64,000 bases of DNA from Haliclystus octoradiatus. Taxonomy: Eukaryota > Cnidaria > Staurozoa > Stauromedusae > Haliclystidae. The position numbers were made by a program, and so were the translations under genes. Positions 10,858 to 22,404 of this stretch are shown here, piece by piece (positions within the stretch are counted from its first letter, which is position 1; each line of letters opens with the position of its first letter). The stretch covers positions 5,959,402 through 6,023,401 of the forward strand of contig OU744447.1 in NCBI GenBank assembly GCA_916610825.1. Reading direction: 5' to 3'. Below the pieces are notes generated by a model. That model was not told the DNA's origin and did no database searches. It saw only the letters and a list, made by a program, of their open reading frames with translations.

Positions 10858-12068
10858 CATTTAACCCTAATCCATTTTGTATATACTATTGAACTATTTA
10901 GTTGATTAATATCATAGAATAATTTAGAAAAGATCAAATAGACTAGAATAATTAGCTAGATATTTAAATCAAATATGATTATCTATTAATTGAACTTAAA
11001 TTAAATTAATTTAAATAAATTAAATTAAAATAATAATAAAAAATTAAAGTAATAATACAACATTAAATACTTTGTACCGGTAATAAACAGATATTATTAA
11101 AGAATAATAATAGAATAATAATAATAGAATAATAATAAGCAAGTAATTTCCTCAACAATCATATTCTTGTAAATTCCCTCGACACCTGTTCACGTTATTA
11201 GATCTCCTACAAATGAACCGCAGTGCTCCATGGGTATTTGTTAGAACTTATGTCAGTAGGTAAAGTGGTAGGCTTATAAAGAAAACCGGCCAAAGCACAT
11301 GGTATCAAGCAATATGATAGAGATGTATGATCTATTGAAGATTGAAAACCCAAAGGTAAATATATCATTTTCAAAATTTGCAAACATGTATGTATGTGTT
11401 ATTACAAAAATCATGATCATCATGAATTGATTTATTATAGGGGGGGGCGATAATGGGCTGATCCGATTATCCCAAACCAGCCAGTTACCGCAATTCAACG
11501 AGCGCTTAGTCAAAGTTGGTCCCAGTGTGTGTCATATTAAAATGACTGCTGGTATAGCATTTTTAAAAACTCAGTTAGTCACGTTGCATATAGCATCAAC
11601 ATAAAGCAATGATTGTACATAATGATGTACTTTTTTTCTGTTTGTTGGTATTCAGCGTTGTAACTAAGAATTTGTAAAATTTCCAGGTAACCATGGCAAC
11701 ATTCAACAAGTCAATTCCAATTGTTCAGATCAAATTTAGTTTAATTTAACATAGTCTAATTTAGTTTAATTTAACGTAGTCTAATTTAGTTAAATAACGT
11801 ATGTTTAATTTCTAATAAGTTTTAATAAATATTGTCAAGTTGAAAAAAAAATTGTTCAAAAATAAACGTTTAGTCTCGAAAGATGGAATTGTGTAATAAA
11901 TTTTTTGTCGCAGTTCATTGTGTTTATAATTGCTTGTATAATTATGGTTATGGATGGATAGGAGTGTATGAGCGTTATCTAGTGTGTAAACTTGTATGAC
12001 TCAGCTCGTCTCCTTCTGACAATGAGATTTGAGGCTGCCATCAATTTTTTAAGGAAGTAGCAAGAGAT
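10858..12068. other. AT-rich spacer with a second gag-like scrap
   Basis: From 10900 to 11150 there is simple AAT/TAATA-rich sequence. At about 11183-11215 the bases CCTGTTCACGTTATTAGATC recall the gag start region at 5868-5895, suggesting a second Gypsy 5' scrap. The remainder to 12068 has no supported gene; short TTTAGTTTAATTTAACRTAGTCTAA repeats occur at 11737-11790. Confidence 0.4.
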
Positions 12069-12714
12069 ATGCGAGATTTCAGAAATGTCCAATTGACTTT
12101 GGCAACACGTTTTCAAAAATTGTCTTGCCTCCCTTCATACTCAAAGCTAATTTCAACTATGACTTCCGGACACCTGCTAAAGGAAATCAACAAGGAATTC
12201 CAAGAGAACCTCAACATTCATCTATTAGAAGCACAGAGCAAAATTATCAACGCTAGCAGCTTTCACCAATTACAGCAGGCAGTACAACATCATACCACCA
12301 AAATTAATAATTTATGCTCATTGTCACCATCTCAATATGATATCTCAATGATCCATCGAGTGGTAATAATAAATTACAACTGTCTGCTGAGTAACCTGCT
12401 CAAGCAAACATTACACTTGGCTAAAAATTCCCCAAAGGAAATCAAGCTATACCAAACAAGTGCATACGTTGGACCACATAACGCAAACATACTGATGGTG
12501 GCATGGACAATACGCGTAGTGCATTACCAGCTATAGGAATCCTGACGCGAAGAGAAGAAAACATGATGCCAAATCAAAAGGCAATAAACAGGAAAACCAG
12601 AAGCGCTTGAACCAGAAACATCAGAATGCCCAATTTGGCATTACCAAAGAAGCTGCAACTGTTACCAATAATAACAACAGGAAGACACAATCATCCAACA
12701 TGACAGTCAAATAG
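12069..12714 (+). pseudogene. Unidentified ORF with a basic tail, one frameshift
   Basis: A 155-codon frame (12069-12536) is helix-rich and hydrophilic, with MRDFRNVQLTLATRFQKL and a long amphipathic middle. After a one-base shift near 12530 the adjacent frame gives a strongly basic tail (NPDAKRRKHDAKSKGNK...) ending at TAG 12712-12714. The open frame also extends upstream of the ATG (FFKEVARD). The layout, a helical body followed by a Lys/Arg-rich tail, resembles a transposon structural ORF, but no family signature was recognised. Confidence 0.35.
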
Positions 12715-13097
12715 TACAAAGCGAACATTATTATCATTTATAAGCATTTGCTACCAACTAACAAATAGTAATATAAATTACTCTAACCAGCTTACAGAAA
12801 TATTATCTTGTAACCAATTTACAACTTTATCTAATACGACGTTTGCATCATATTATACTGACTTATAGACTATTCTCGTTTTAATGTTGAAATCCTCGTT
12901 TCTGTTTTCATTAGTAATTGTTATATTTAGAATAGTGTTAACTATAAAACAACTTGACTAAGTTTATACAATAAATTTTTACAAAAAATATGACTTTGGG
13001 ATACGTGGAATTGGGCCAGGTGACAAGATCCATTTCCACAGTCTCCTTCTCGGTGTTAGTGAAAAGTTAATATCTTGGGATATTTTTTGCTTGCCAG

Positions 13098-13370
13098 ATG
13101 ATTATTATGAGGTTTTTCACTCCATCATCTCGCCAAAGAGACTACTTAATTAGGTCATTGAGAAGAAGGTCACTACCTCCATTATTTCTGACTCCGCAAC
13201 CGCAACTATCATCAACTCTACAATCACCTACTCCACCATCTTCGCCAAAGAGACAACTTAAGTCCTCAAAAGAATTCATCTTTAGATGTGACAAATATTC
13301 TTCATGTATTCTAAGATCTGGTTGGTGTGTAGATTTAATGTTGTACCAGTTATTTTCAATGAGCACACAT
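13098..13370 (+). repeat. Pro/Ser-rich repeated segment (PSSPKRQL)
   Basis: A segment containing 'CCATCWTCKCCAAAGAGAC' occurs at about 13123 and 13240, and a related one at about 14323 (CCGCCATCTTCGCCAATTAG). In one frame it reads PPSSPKRQLKSS. These are diverged direct repeats at the start of the second gene copy. The whole ORF (13098-13457) is otherwise unrecognised. Confidence 0.4.
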
Positions 13371-13396
13371 GGTCTTAAATCTGTGAAAAGACTGCA

Positions 13397-13555
13397 GATG
13401 TTTTTGTACGTTGGTCTGTTTCAAATCACAACAAAGGCCTACCATGTCTTGGACTAGTCTCAGAGATTGTAATTGGCACACATATTGGAAATCTCTCAAG
13501 TGTCAGCGCTTTGGAAATATTTGTGACTGAGCCTGGGGCAAACTGTGTTGAATAA
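13397..13555 (+). pseudogene. Unknown family: second copy of exon E end
   Basis: The frame reads DVFVRWSVSNHNKGLPCLGL followed by VSEIVIGTHIGNLSSVSALE and IFVTEPGANCVE, ending in TAA at 13553-13555. It is clearly homologous to 9870-9986, where CWSVSNGNKGLPRLGLVTEI continues to the same ALEIFVTEP. In this copy no integrase follows, so it shows what the region looks like without the Gypsy junction. Confidence 0.7.
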
Positions 13556-13718
13556 TATTTTTCAAGTCAACTTATAGAATATGCCCATATAACCAACAAT
13601 TAGGCCCCTCTGTCGTCAATTCTTCTGAAACATTAACCCAATGTAGATAACTGACCATCTGACACCCATCTGTACTATACATAAAAACCAACACACTATT
13701 ATTGACCAACAGATAACA

Positions 13719-16133
13719 ATGGCACAACCATCTCAGGATTTGGCAATTTATGAACTCGATACTGATGATGAAATGGATATGGACACCATATTTGAAGATT
13801 CACAAAAGACCCGAAACTAGCAACCAACAAGACCTCAAAAACAAACAAGACCCCTAAACCACCTGCAAACAAGACCCCTCAACAGCCAACAATCTCCAAG
13901 ATCATTAAACCAATTACTAACATGACCCCTAAACAACCAACAACCAGCAAGACCTAAAAAACAAACAAAACCACTAAACCAGCTGCCACTGAAAGTCTGA
14001 AACTACCCCCAAGCAATTAAAACCGGAAAAAAATCACCTAACAAGACACCACCCCTAAAAACCCCTCAGCCATCATCCCCTGAAAATAGACGCCCCCCTA
14101 AAATTATACAAACTACCTCAGAAGAGACCTACAAACCAGAAAAGTCCCCAACAACCTTCCTCCCCTATGGATGTAATTAACCAGGAACAAGCCCCAAATC
14201 CTATTCCAGAACAAACTAACAAATTTCACATCAATACCTTAATACGGCCATCCCTTATTTCTACTTCTAATCACTATATAACTATCACTATATCACCATA
14301 TCACCAACTGTCCAACTCCACGATCAGCTACTCCGCCATCTTCGCCAATTAGACTACTTAGGTCCGACTATAATGAGCACCATTAACAAATATCCTTTTC
14401 CTGATGTGCGCTGTCCCACAGGGTGTTTTAGGTTCATTGATGACATGAAACGATGAGTTTGTAAACTTATTTCACCAGATGAACATTTGATGACCTAATG
14501 CCCATCATTCAACTTCAACATACAAGGATCCGGAATGGAAATATTTTCTAGTCGTCCAGACTTTCCAACTATCAAACCTTTCTTGGACTGGACTATTGCT
14601 GAAACTATCATAGCCGATGAAAAGTTAGGCCTATGCATAATGCATAGTAAAAACAATCATGCTGATGAGAATTTTCTTCATGTTCTGGAAAACCCGATCT
14701 ATGGGTCGGTTGCACCAAGATATCGCGACTTTTTGGCACCAGCAACTGCATCTCCAAATTTTGTGCGTTATGGTAAAGGAAATTCAATGAACTTTACTTA
14801 TGACGTAATGAAATTAAAGTTACAGAATCTTGGATTGTCAACCTTTCAGCTTCTGCCAAACTGGTAGTTCAAGTGGTAACACTACAGATGAGGATAATCT
14901 AGTCATTGGAATAGCGTAAGCAAATCGCCCCGACTTCAGACACTTCGTTTCAAAAAGTAACAGCTTTTCTCCCGACTTTGTTGAGCACCACCTTCGTTTA
15001 TGGGAAGAAAGTGAAGTTCAACTTCCATCAGGTGAGCACCACTTTTTGCAGCAGTGTTCCCAATTGAAAATTAAGGCCTGTTACCATCATTTTGTTTTTC
15101 TACTTATTTTACAACAGAAAGTTACATAACCTTTGTTGACTAAATCACCTGAAGCATATTACAAAGACAAGCTCATCTTAACGATCAATCCCTGGAACGA
15201 CTACGTTTATTTCACCCAATCGTTCACAATACAACAATTTCTACCGGCCATGCACCACTATGTATCCCAAAGGTAAGAAGTTGTTACAAATGACTTCAGC
15301 ATCTAAACCCAAAAATGTCTACAACACATAATTTATCAAATAACAGCAATTTAACACACTGTCATGTCATTTCAGGATGAAGATCATGTTCCACACCAGG
15401 AAGATCACGAACAACCTTCCTCACTAAGTCCCTTAGGCAGTATTGGATTTCTGCTTACCCATCTTGCCACCCACAACTTCTTAGTGCGTAACAGATTCTA
15501 CACAGCGTGGGTTCATGAACGTAACAGTCAATTGAGGTTCCTATTCAGAAATGTCATTAACACATCGAAGCAATGCCTGAAGGGTAAAAAAAGTAATCAA
15601 TCAAAGATTAAACAGAAAATCTTAACTGTTGATGCACTGGCACGGAGATACCTCATTGATGTCAGTGGATTCAATTGTGGTACTACCAGCACAGCAAATC
15701 TTGGGACAGCAGTCCTTACTACCGTCCTTCGTCCGTCAATTACAATAACACCAACACTTGACAGCACATATGATGTACCTGAAATTGAAAATGAAGCTAA
15801 CGAATTCATCATTGTCAACCAGTGAGATAATATGCACTTTTAACATTTGTGCTATATTCATTGTTTTGTTCCAACAAAAAACATTCACAGCTGTTATCTT
15901 TTAATTTTAGAAGTATGTTGACAGGCGTTATTGTTCATAACACCTTTTTAATTCTTAGATATGACTTACAGTGGGCTGGCAATGTCATCCCAACGCAAAG
16001 TGGATCAACATATGACCATAGCATCAATTTTTGTTGGCCTGACCTCCCATTGCAACAGATCAACAATCAACATCTTTACGTTGCACTGACCAATAACAGG
16101 TTCTCTACTTCTTCCTCAATCAGATATAACTGA
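13719..16133 (+). pseudogene. Unknown family, copy 2: acidic start, TPK-rich linker, RCPxGC module
   Basis: An ATG at 13719 opens an acidic N-terminus (MAQPSQDLAIYELDTDDEMD). It is followed, after frameshifts, by a Thr/Pro/Lys-rich linker (TNKTPKPPANKTPQQP type) to about 14200. From 14391 comes YPFPDVRCPTGCFRFIDD, then SRPDFPTIKPFLDWT, NPIYGSVAPRYRDFLAP and TYDV...GLSTF. The same order occurs in the copy at 17300-18100. Candidate exons follow: one ending at 15031 (CATCAG|GTGAGC), one at about 15118-15272 (donor AAG|GTAAGA), 15376-15821 (TTTCAG| ... CCA|GTGAGA) and 15911 onward (TTTTAG|), the last two joining in phase. The 15376 exon has a basic LKGKKSNQSKIKQKI stretch. Several stops and frameshifts are present. 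Function is unknown. Confidence 0.45.
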
Positions 16134-18523
16134 CTATACATTCTTTGAATAATGAATATACACTATCATAAATCAAGTTTACCACTTTGCTGCATAGTTA
16201 GTGTTCAATGTAAAGAACTGTTCTATGGTACAACTTTAGTAGCATAGTAACCAACTTCTTTATAGGAAAGTTAACCGTAGATATACAACACCCAACACAT
16301 GTCTCTTAAATCGCCTCTGCTTTACTTACATAGGACGCATATCCAATGGCTAACATCAACACATTTGCCGTACATTATGATGTTGAACTGGAGTCATCAG
16401 ATGTAAGTAGCTATAATTTTAATCCAAATCTGCATCAACATGATACTCACCTTTTAGATGTAATAATCTACAAATAATTAACTCAAGCTTTACAATTTTA
16501 TCTCCAGCCCGATTCCACTGACTCTGAATCGTCTCATTCTACTCATAGAAGTGCATCATCTGATGTAAGTACTTTACTCAACAAACCAGCAATAAAAAAC
16601 AATTGCAGTAAAAATGTCTCTCTTTAATCATTCTGACCTTGTCAATTTTCAGATGTCTTCTTCAGATAGTGATAGCACTTGTGGAAGTGAATGTTCATCG
16701 TCGACTAACAGCACAGACACAAACATGTTTGCGGTAAGTTCAATATCTGTGGTATTCTGTTGCAAATACTGCTTCTAGCATCAATCAAGAAATCAAATAT
16801 TTAATTATAAATATTTTAGGTCTCTACGTGAACAATCCGCCACTACAGCAAGATCTTCATGTGTCACCAGTCATGTGTCAAGTATGTCACATGATTTCAA
16901 CCCCTACGCATCCTCTGGTGTTTGCTGCACTGCCTCAAACTATAAAAAGCATACAATTGGTGATTTCAGTGTACAGAGATCAGGCAACATTGCGTGCCAC
17001 CATTGCTCAGCTATGTTGGCTAATAAAAACTTAAACTGGCACCCTGCATGGCCAGCCCGATTCTGGTCCATTTTAAATGGCACAGCTGAATGTCTTCATC
17101 CTCAACAATTCATGGAAGCTGCGCCATTTGACCTACACTATGCATGGACCAGAGCACATCAACATGCTTCACTACAACGATTGTGGCACTGGACTGTCAT
17201 CCCTAAATTTCAAAACATAACCATTGAGCTAAAAGAAGCAAGAAAAAAACATTGCAAAAAAGTTTGCGTAGCCTATAGGCCAACTTATCAAATTTATGAA
17301 TAAAACCCTTTCCCAGAGGTTAGATGCCCGGATGGCTGCTGCCAGTTCATCAATGACCTTTTCAGAAAACTAACGAAAATAATCCCTGCAAATCATTATT
17401 TAAAAAAACTTGCACAACTAACTAACCAGCTGCAACTAAACATCAACCAACTTGCTTGTAGTAGATCTGATTTTCCATCTTCAGTGTCACAACTGAACTG
17501 GACGGCAATGTCAAGTCTGGTGGTTGACAGAAATGGCTTGAGCATATTTATGTGCGCAAATAGATATCATTCAGACAATAAACGTTTACTCCATTTGAAC
17601 ACTCAACCAGTTTATGGAAGTACGCCACCTAACTCAACAGACAATCTTGCCCCATTGACTATTGCATCTAACTTGAAACGTTTGGGAAAGACGAATTCCC
17701 AAAATTCAACCTATGATGTCCTTACCTTGAAAGGAAATGGCAGAGGTGTGTATTTTATGTTGCATCACTTTAATTTATACAATGACTAAGTGCAACACAA
17801 AATTTGCAACAAGCTAAATTTTTTTAACAAGAACTTTACTAAAATTATTTTAAATGCTTCAAGATACAGCTTTAAGATAAGTGGTACTTTCACCTATCCT
17901 CATTGCTCTTATGTGGGTTAAATTACAATTGCTCTGTATATTTTTATTTTTTATTTATTTCTGGAACTTCTGGAAGGTGATGTTTATTCTAAACAAATCT
18001 TTACCATATCTATTCATCAATTCATTTAAAAGGTCTCAGCACTTTCAGAGTCACTATCAATGAGCAGAATGAGTGCCCCACTGAAAAAGACAGGATAACC
18101 TATGGTATGGTTCTCAACGAAAGAGATGGCATCAGGTGTTATATGGCCAACAATATCCATTTGCCACCAGATTTCATATCAGAACATATCGAGTGATTTA
18201 AACAGCAGAACATCAGCATGACAGATGGTTGCTACATATCAAACCATGATGCATTGCATCTGCAGTCCCTGGTAGACATCCAAAACTTGCAGAGCATAAA
18301 TTGAAATATTACGTACCTGTCATCCATGCAACAACATATCAAAATCGAAATCCACATACTGACATTCCTGAGGTAACATCTGTTGGAAAGTGCAAGTCGT
18401 CACTAGACATTTGGCAAATCAACTCATGTGGCATGGCAAAACTAACGGCGTGCTGTGCAACTAGTTGAGTTCACAGCTGGCGTAACAAGAGTGACTTGCG
18501 ATTGTTGTGAGGGTAGATCAGAT

Positions 18524-18593
18524 GACCGCGTAGCTCAAAGGTTAGAGCACTGGACCGGACATTCAGAGATCGAGGGTTCGACTCCCACGCACG
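18524..18593 (+). ncRNA. tRNA-like sequence with intact A and B boxes
   Basis: The internal pol III promoter is perfect: A box TAGCTCAAAGG at 18531-18541 and B box GGTTCGACTCC at 18575-18585. A D-arm (GCTC...GAGC) and a 5-bp anticodon stem (CTGGA/TTCAG) can be drawn. The acceptor stem pairs poorly, one T-stem pair is mismatched, and position 33 is C rather than U. I read it as a tRNA pseudogene or SINE head rather than a working tRNA. It directly abuts the Copia terminal repeat. Confidence 0.55.
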
Positions 18594-20505
18594 GACATGC
18601 TTTTCTGCTTCACAACAATTTCCTAGATTCTAACAGGTTATGGGCCCAGTCGCGTGAATTGATTGTAAAAATAATATTAGAATATTGTTCTGTTTCGTTT
18701 TGTTAATATGGCAGAATCACGGATTGTTGCAATAGTTTTGTTGGTTGGTAACAACTATCCGACTTGGAAGATCCAGTGCAAGATGGCTTTACTAAAAGAT
18801 GATCTGGGGTCAATTGTATCAGGAGCAGAGATGTCTCCTGCGTTCACGGAAGTAGACAAGCTTGCAAAGTTCAAGGTGCGCCAATCTCGGGCGTTGGCAA
18901 TCGTTGTTTTGGCAATTAGTCCAAATTTGTTATATTTAATTGATGATCCAACGGATCCACATGAAGTGTGGAATAAACTTGCCAACCACTACGAAAAGAA
19001 GACGTGGGCGAACAAGTTAGAACTAAAGAGAAAACTTTATAATCTACGTTTAAAAGATGGCGAACCTCTCCAGGGACATATCAAAACGCTAACGGAGATA
19101 TTTAGCAGTCTATCTATCCTGGGAGACAGAATGACCGATGAAGACAAGGTAGTTCATTTGTTGGCAAGCTTACCAAAATCTTTTGACATGCTAGTAACGG
19201 CTTTTGAAGCTAGCGACAATGTTCCTAGACTGGAATCTGTGTTAGAAAGGCTAAATCACGAGGAACAGAAACAAAACAACGTTTGGATGTATCAATTAAT
19301 GACACGGCCTTAGTATCAAACCAGAGAACATTTCGCAAAGGTATCACGTGTACCATTGTCAAGGCATAGGACACACAAGGAGAGAGTGTCCAAACCGTAA
19401 CAAAAAGAAACATAATACAACACCGAAAGCTGATGTACAGAAAGTAAATGTTGTCTTTGACGAACATAATGGAAATGAAAGTGACGAGAGCAAGAGTGAT
19501 GGTTCGGAATATGCAGGACTTATGGTTAGACACGCCCTTGCAGCGAACAATTCGATCCTGAAAAATAACTGGATTGTGGATTCAGGTGCAACATCACATA
19601 TGGTAAACGATAAAAGACTTATTACTAATTTGGAGCTATTTACTGAAGAAGTAAATGTAACAATTGGAGACGGAAGTAGTTTAAAGGCTATTGGTAGAGG
19701 CAGTATAACATTGCAGTTGTCTACGAAATAAAAAGAAGCGATGTCATTTATCAAAGGTTTTATATGTGCCTAACTTATCCTGTAATTTATTTAGCGTACC
19801 GCAAGCTACGAATGCAAATCATAATGTTTTATTTACGTCAGATAAATGTTATTTGAGAAACCAACAAGGACAGCTATTCGGCACTGGCGTCAAAGTCAGT
19901 GATTTATACTGTTTAAACTGTGAATCACAAAATAGTGCTAATCTTGCTAAGGGTGATAGTCGTGCTATGACATGGCATCGTCGCTTCGCACATGTTGGTG
20001 TGAATAACTTACAAAAATTGGCAAGAGATCAAATGGTCAGCGATCAACAGTGACGACAAAGAGAAATGGTTAGATGCAATGCAAACAGAATTAGTATCTT
20101 TACAAAATAATAATGTTTATGACTTAGTAACTTTACCTGCCAATAGCACGGCTGTAGGCAGCAAATGGGTGTTTAAGCAGAAAACTGACGTTAATGGAAA
20201 TGTTGAACGTTTTAAGGCCCGATTAGTGGCATAAGGATACTCACAGGTATTTGGAAGAGATTATGACGAAACTTTTAGTCCTGTTATACGTTTAGAAACT
20301 TTTCGTATGTTACTGGCATTTGGCGTTAACTTGGGATTACAATTACATCACATGGACGTTGAAACAGCGTTTCTGAATGGTTCACTGTCAGAAGAAATCT
20401 ATATGAAGCAGCCGCCAGGACATTTTTCACCTGGATGTGAAAATAAAGTTTGGAAGCTTAAACGACATGCTTTTCTGCTTCACAACAATTTCCTAGATTC
20501 TAACA
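18594..20505 (+). mobile_element. Copia element: deletion derivative without integrase core
   Basis: The 42-bp direct repeats at 18594-18635 and 20464-20505 are identical and contain a TG...CA segment. The first is followed by GGTTATGGGCCCAG, the Copia primer-binding site matching an internal part of initiator tRNA-Met. The gag frame (18708-19313) carries NYPTWKIQCKMALL and the WNKLANHYE type core. A frameshift precedes a zinc knuckle whose first Cys is lost (VYHCQGIGHTRREC). The protease motif is WIVDSGATSHM, then the pre-integrase WHRRFAHVGVNNLQKLA. The integrase core is deleted at about 20035, joining directly to RT (WVFKQKTDVNGNVERFKARL, one TAA after LVA, then QLHHMDVETAFLNGSLSEEI). RT stops before the YxDD region at the right repeat. 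It sits in an intron of the unknown gene. Confidence 0.9.
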
Positions 20506-22404
20506 ACATCAACATTTTATCATCATAATTTGAAAAACCTTTACATTTTAGGATTTACATTCAACGATCATAAAACTTTAAATCCTGCATAAATTTCAGA
20601 GTTAACATAACACATCTTTAATAATTTCTTAATGGTTTCTCTTTGGAAAGATATCAGACCATGCAGCTGTTGAGAACGATACAGCAAGGAACGTGGTTGG
20701 ACGCCTTGTTGTTGATGCTATGACCCATAACTACAAATTAAGAGAGTGTGTGGTGGGATTTAACTACTCCAATTTAACAGATAATGTTGACAATGATATC
20801 TCTTTGAGTGAAAAGACATTTCCTCTAATGGACAGTTACCAAAGACGTTAAAAAGTCAAATCAATCAATTTGATAAAGACATTGTGACATATCTAACATA
20901 TAAACTGGCTGAAAATCGTATAACTACAACCACCAACGTCACAGGCACCAGTGATGCATCTACCAAAGATTGTTTACTCATCGACAGGTGCTTTGCAACT
21001 TATAACAAATCATAGCTACAAAATAACTCACTTGTGTACAATCTAATAACACTAAATCTGCATTTTTCAACAAGGTCTTCAATTCCACGTCGAGCAAGAT
21101 CAGAAGATTATTTCGCAGATCAAATAATACAACAAGAAAAAAAGTAAGTTCATTATACTATCAAAGATGAACTTCAATTATGCCAAGTCATGCAACATCG
21201 TGCTAATTAAAACTTGTTAATTTTCATCAGGTACATAAGATTATGGACAGCAGGGGTGAAAAGCTCCACGACAAGCAACAGCCATACAATTCGTGTTGGA
21301 TTTACATGGAATGCTGAAATGCCATGGCAATCCTGTCCATCACGCCATTCACCATATGCCTTTGCCATTTACTGCTTTTCTCCATCATTAACTAAGTCAT
21401 ATAAAGAAGCAATGAAGAGGTGCGGGGGACAAGACAAAATATTATGTCGTGTTCATGAATAATACCTCATCAAAAGGAAATCAAACGTTTACACATACAT
21501 AACAAACAATTATAATTCAAACCATACTGATCACAAGCAACAGGTTTACAACATTGTCCTTAGATTACATCACATTAGAGTGTTTGGATTCAACACAGAT
21601 TTGTCATCCACACCACACCAACATTAACAAACCTTGCAAGGCAATTTATCAGTGTCCACATGATTTCCCTACCGAACCCAATGCCAAGTAAGCTATATGC
21701 AAAATTCATAGACACATTTACATAGCATCTCATAGTACAGCTAACAACATAAATATTTTACAAGTCAGCATATATGATTACCGATAAATGATTAATGATT
21801 AAATGATTTTTTGCAATTTTACAGGTCTCAATTTGAAAAGAACATTCACAGTCAATATTGTCAGCAGGTGATACTGTTCTCGATGGACCCTCACAACAAC
21901 AGCATTTGTATTTTAATCAACAAGGTACAAATACTGACTTTTGCATTCCTACTACAGTATACCATATGCTAGCACCAAAATCTGAAAAATTAAATCCAAT
22001 CTAGCTCCACCTCTGCTCAATTTCCTCTTTTTACATATATATCTTAGTTAGTCAGTCCTGTGGAATAAAATGTCTTAGTACTGTTCTTAGTTATGCACAC
22101 TTATCAGGTATTCCTGATTAAATGATGATGATGATGGGGCTAATCTATGTTCACCTTTTTATTTCCCACAGAATCATCAACTGTTTCAACCTCAGGTCAT
22201 TAGAGAGTTTCAGATGCACAACGACAGACAACGACGACGGAACGCCCTCATGTGCGTTACTTCTGAGCATGTTTGGCATGAATCATCATTTGAATGTATC
22301 GCCGTTGTGATTAGACTACAACGGAATTTCCTAAAAATTTTGTTGTGGACAACGATAGCGCAGAAAGGTTGAAGTAGTATCAGCAGTTTTTTTTAGAAAT
22401 CATC

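Larger units (their letters stand above)
16334..22372 (+). pseudogene. Unknown multi-exon gene, copy 3 (best preserved)
   Basis: I do not recognise this gene. Likely exons are 16334-16402, 16508-16564, 16653-16733, 16820-17745, 18033-18372, 20651-20987, 21075-21143, 21231-21419, 21544-21687, 21825-21924 and 22172-22372. The three small exons are multiples of three and, in one frame, Ser/Asp-rich; that frame does not join 16820 cleanly. Exon 16820 carries a Cys-rich part (GVCCTASN, IACHHC), NWHPAWPARFW, then RCPDGCCQFINDLF and a module shared with copy 2 (QPVYGSTPPNSTDNLAP, TYDV). The junction 17745/18033 restores GLSTF. The last six exons all keep phase (2,2,2,2,0) and end at TGA 22370-22372. 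Lesions are TAA at 17301, TGA at 18194, and frameshifts near 18270 and 20840. The 2.3-kb intron 18373-20650 holds a Copia derivative. It is either a recent pseudogene or a gene with a few damaging alleles. Confidence 0.5.

Noticed and set aside
18455..18706. ORF spanning the tRNA-like sequence
   Set aside because: The 'VAQRLEHWTGHSEIEGSTPT' type peptide is a well-known mistranslation of tRNA sequence.
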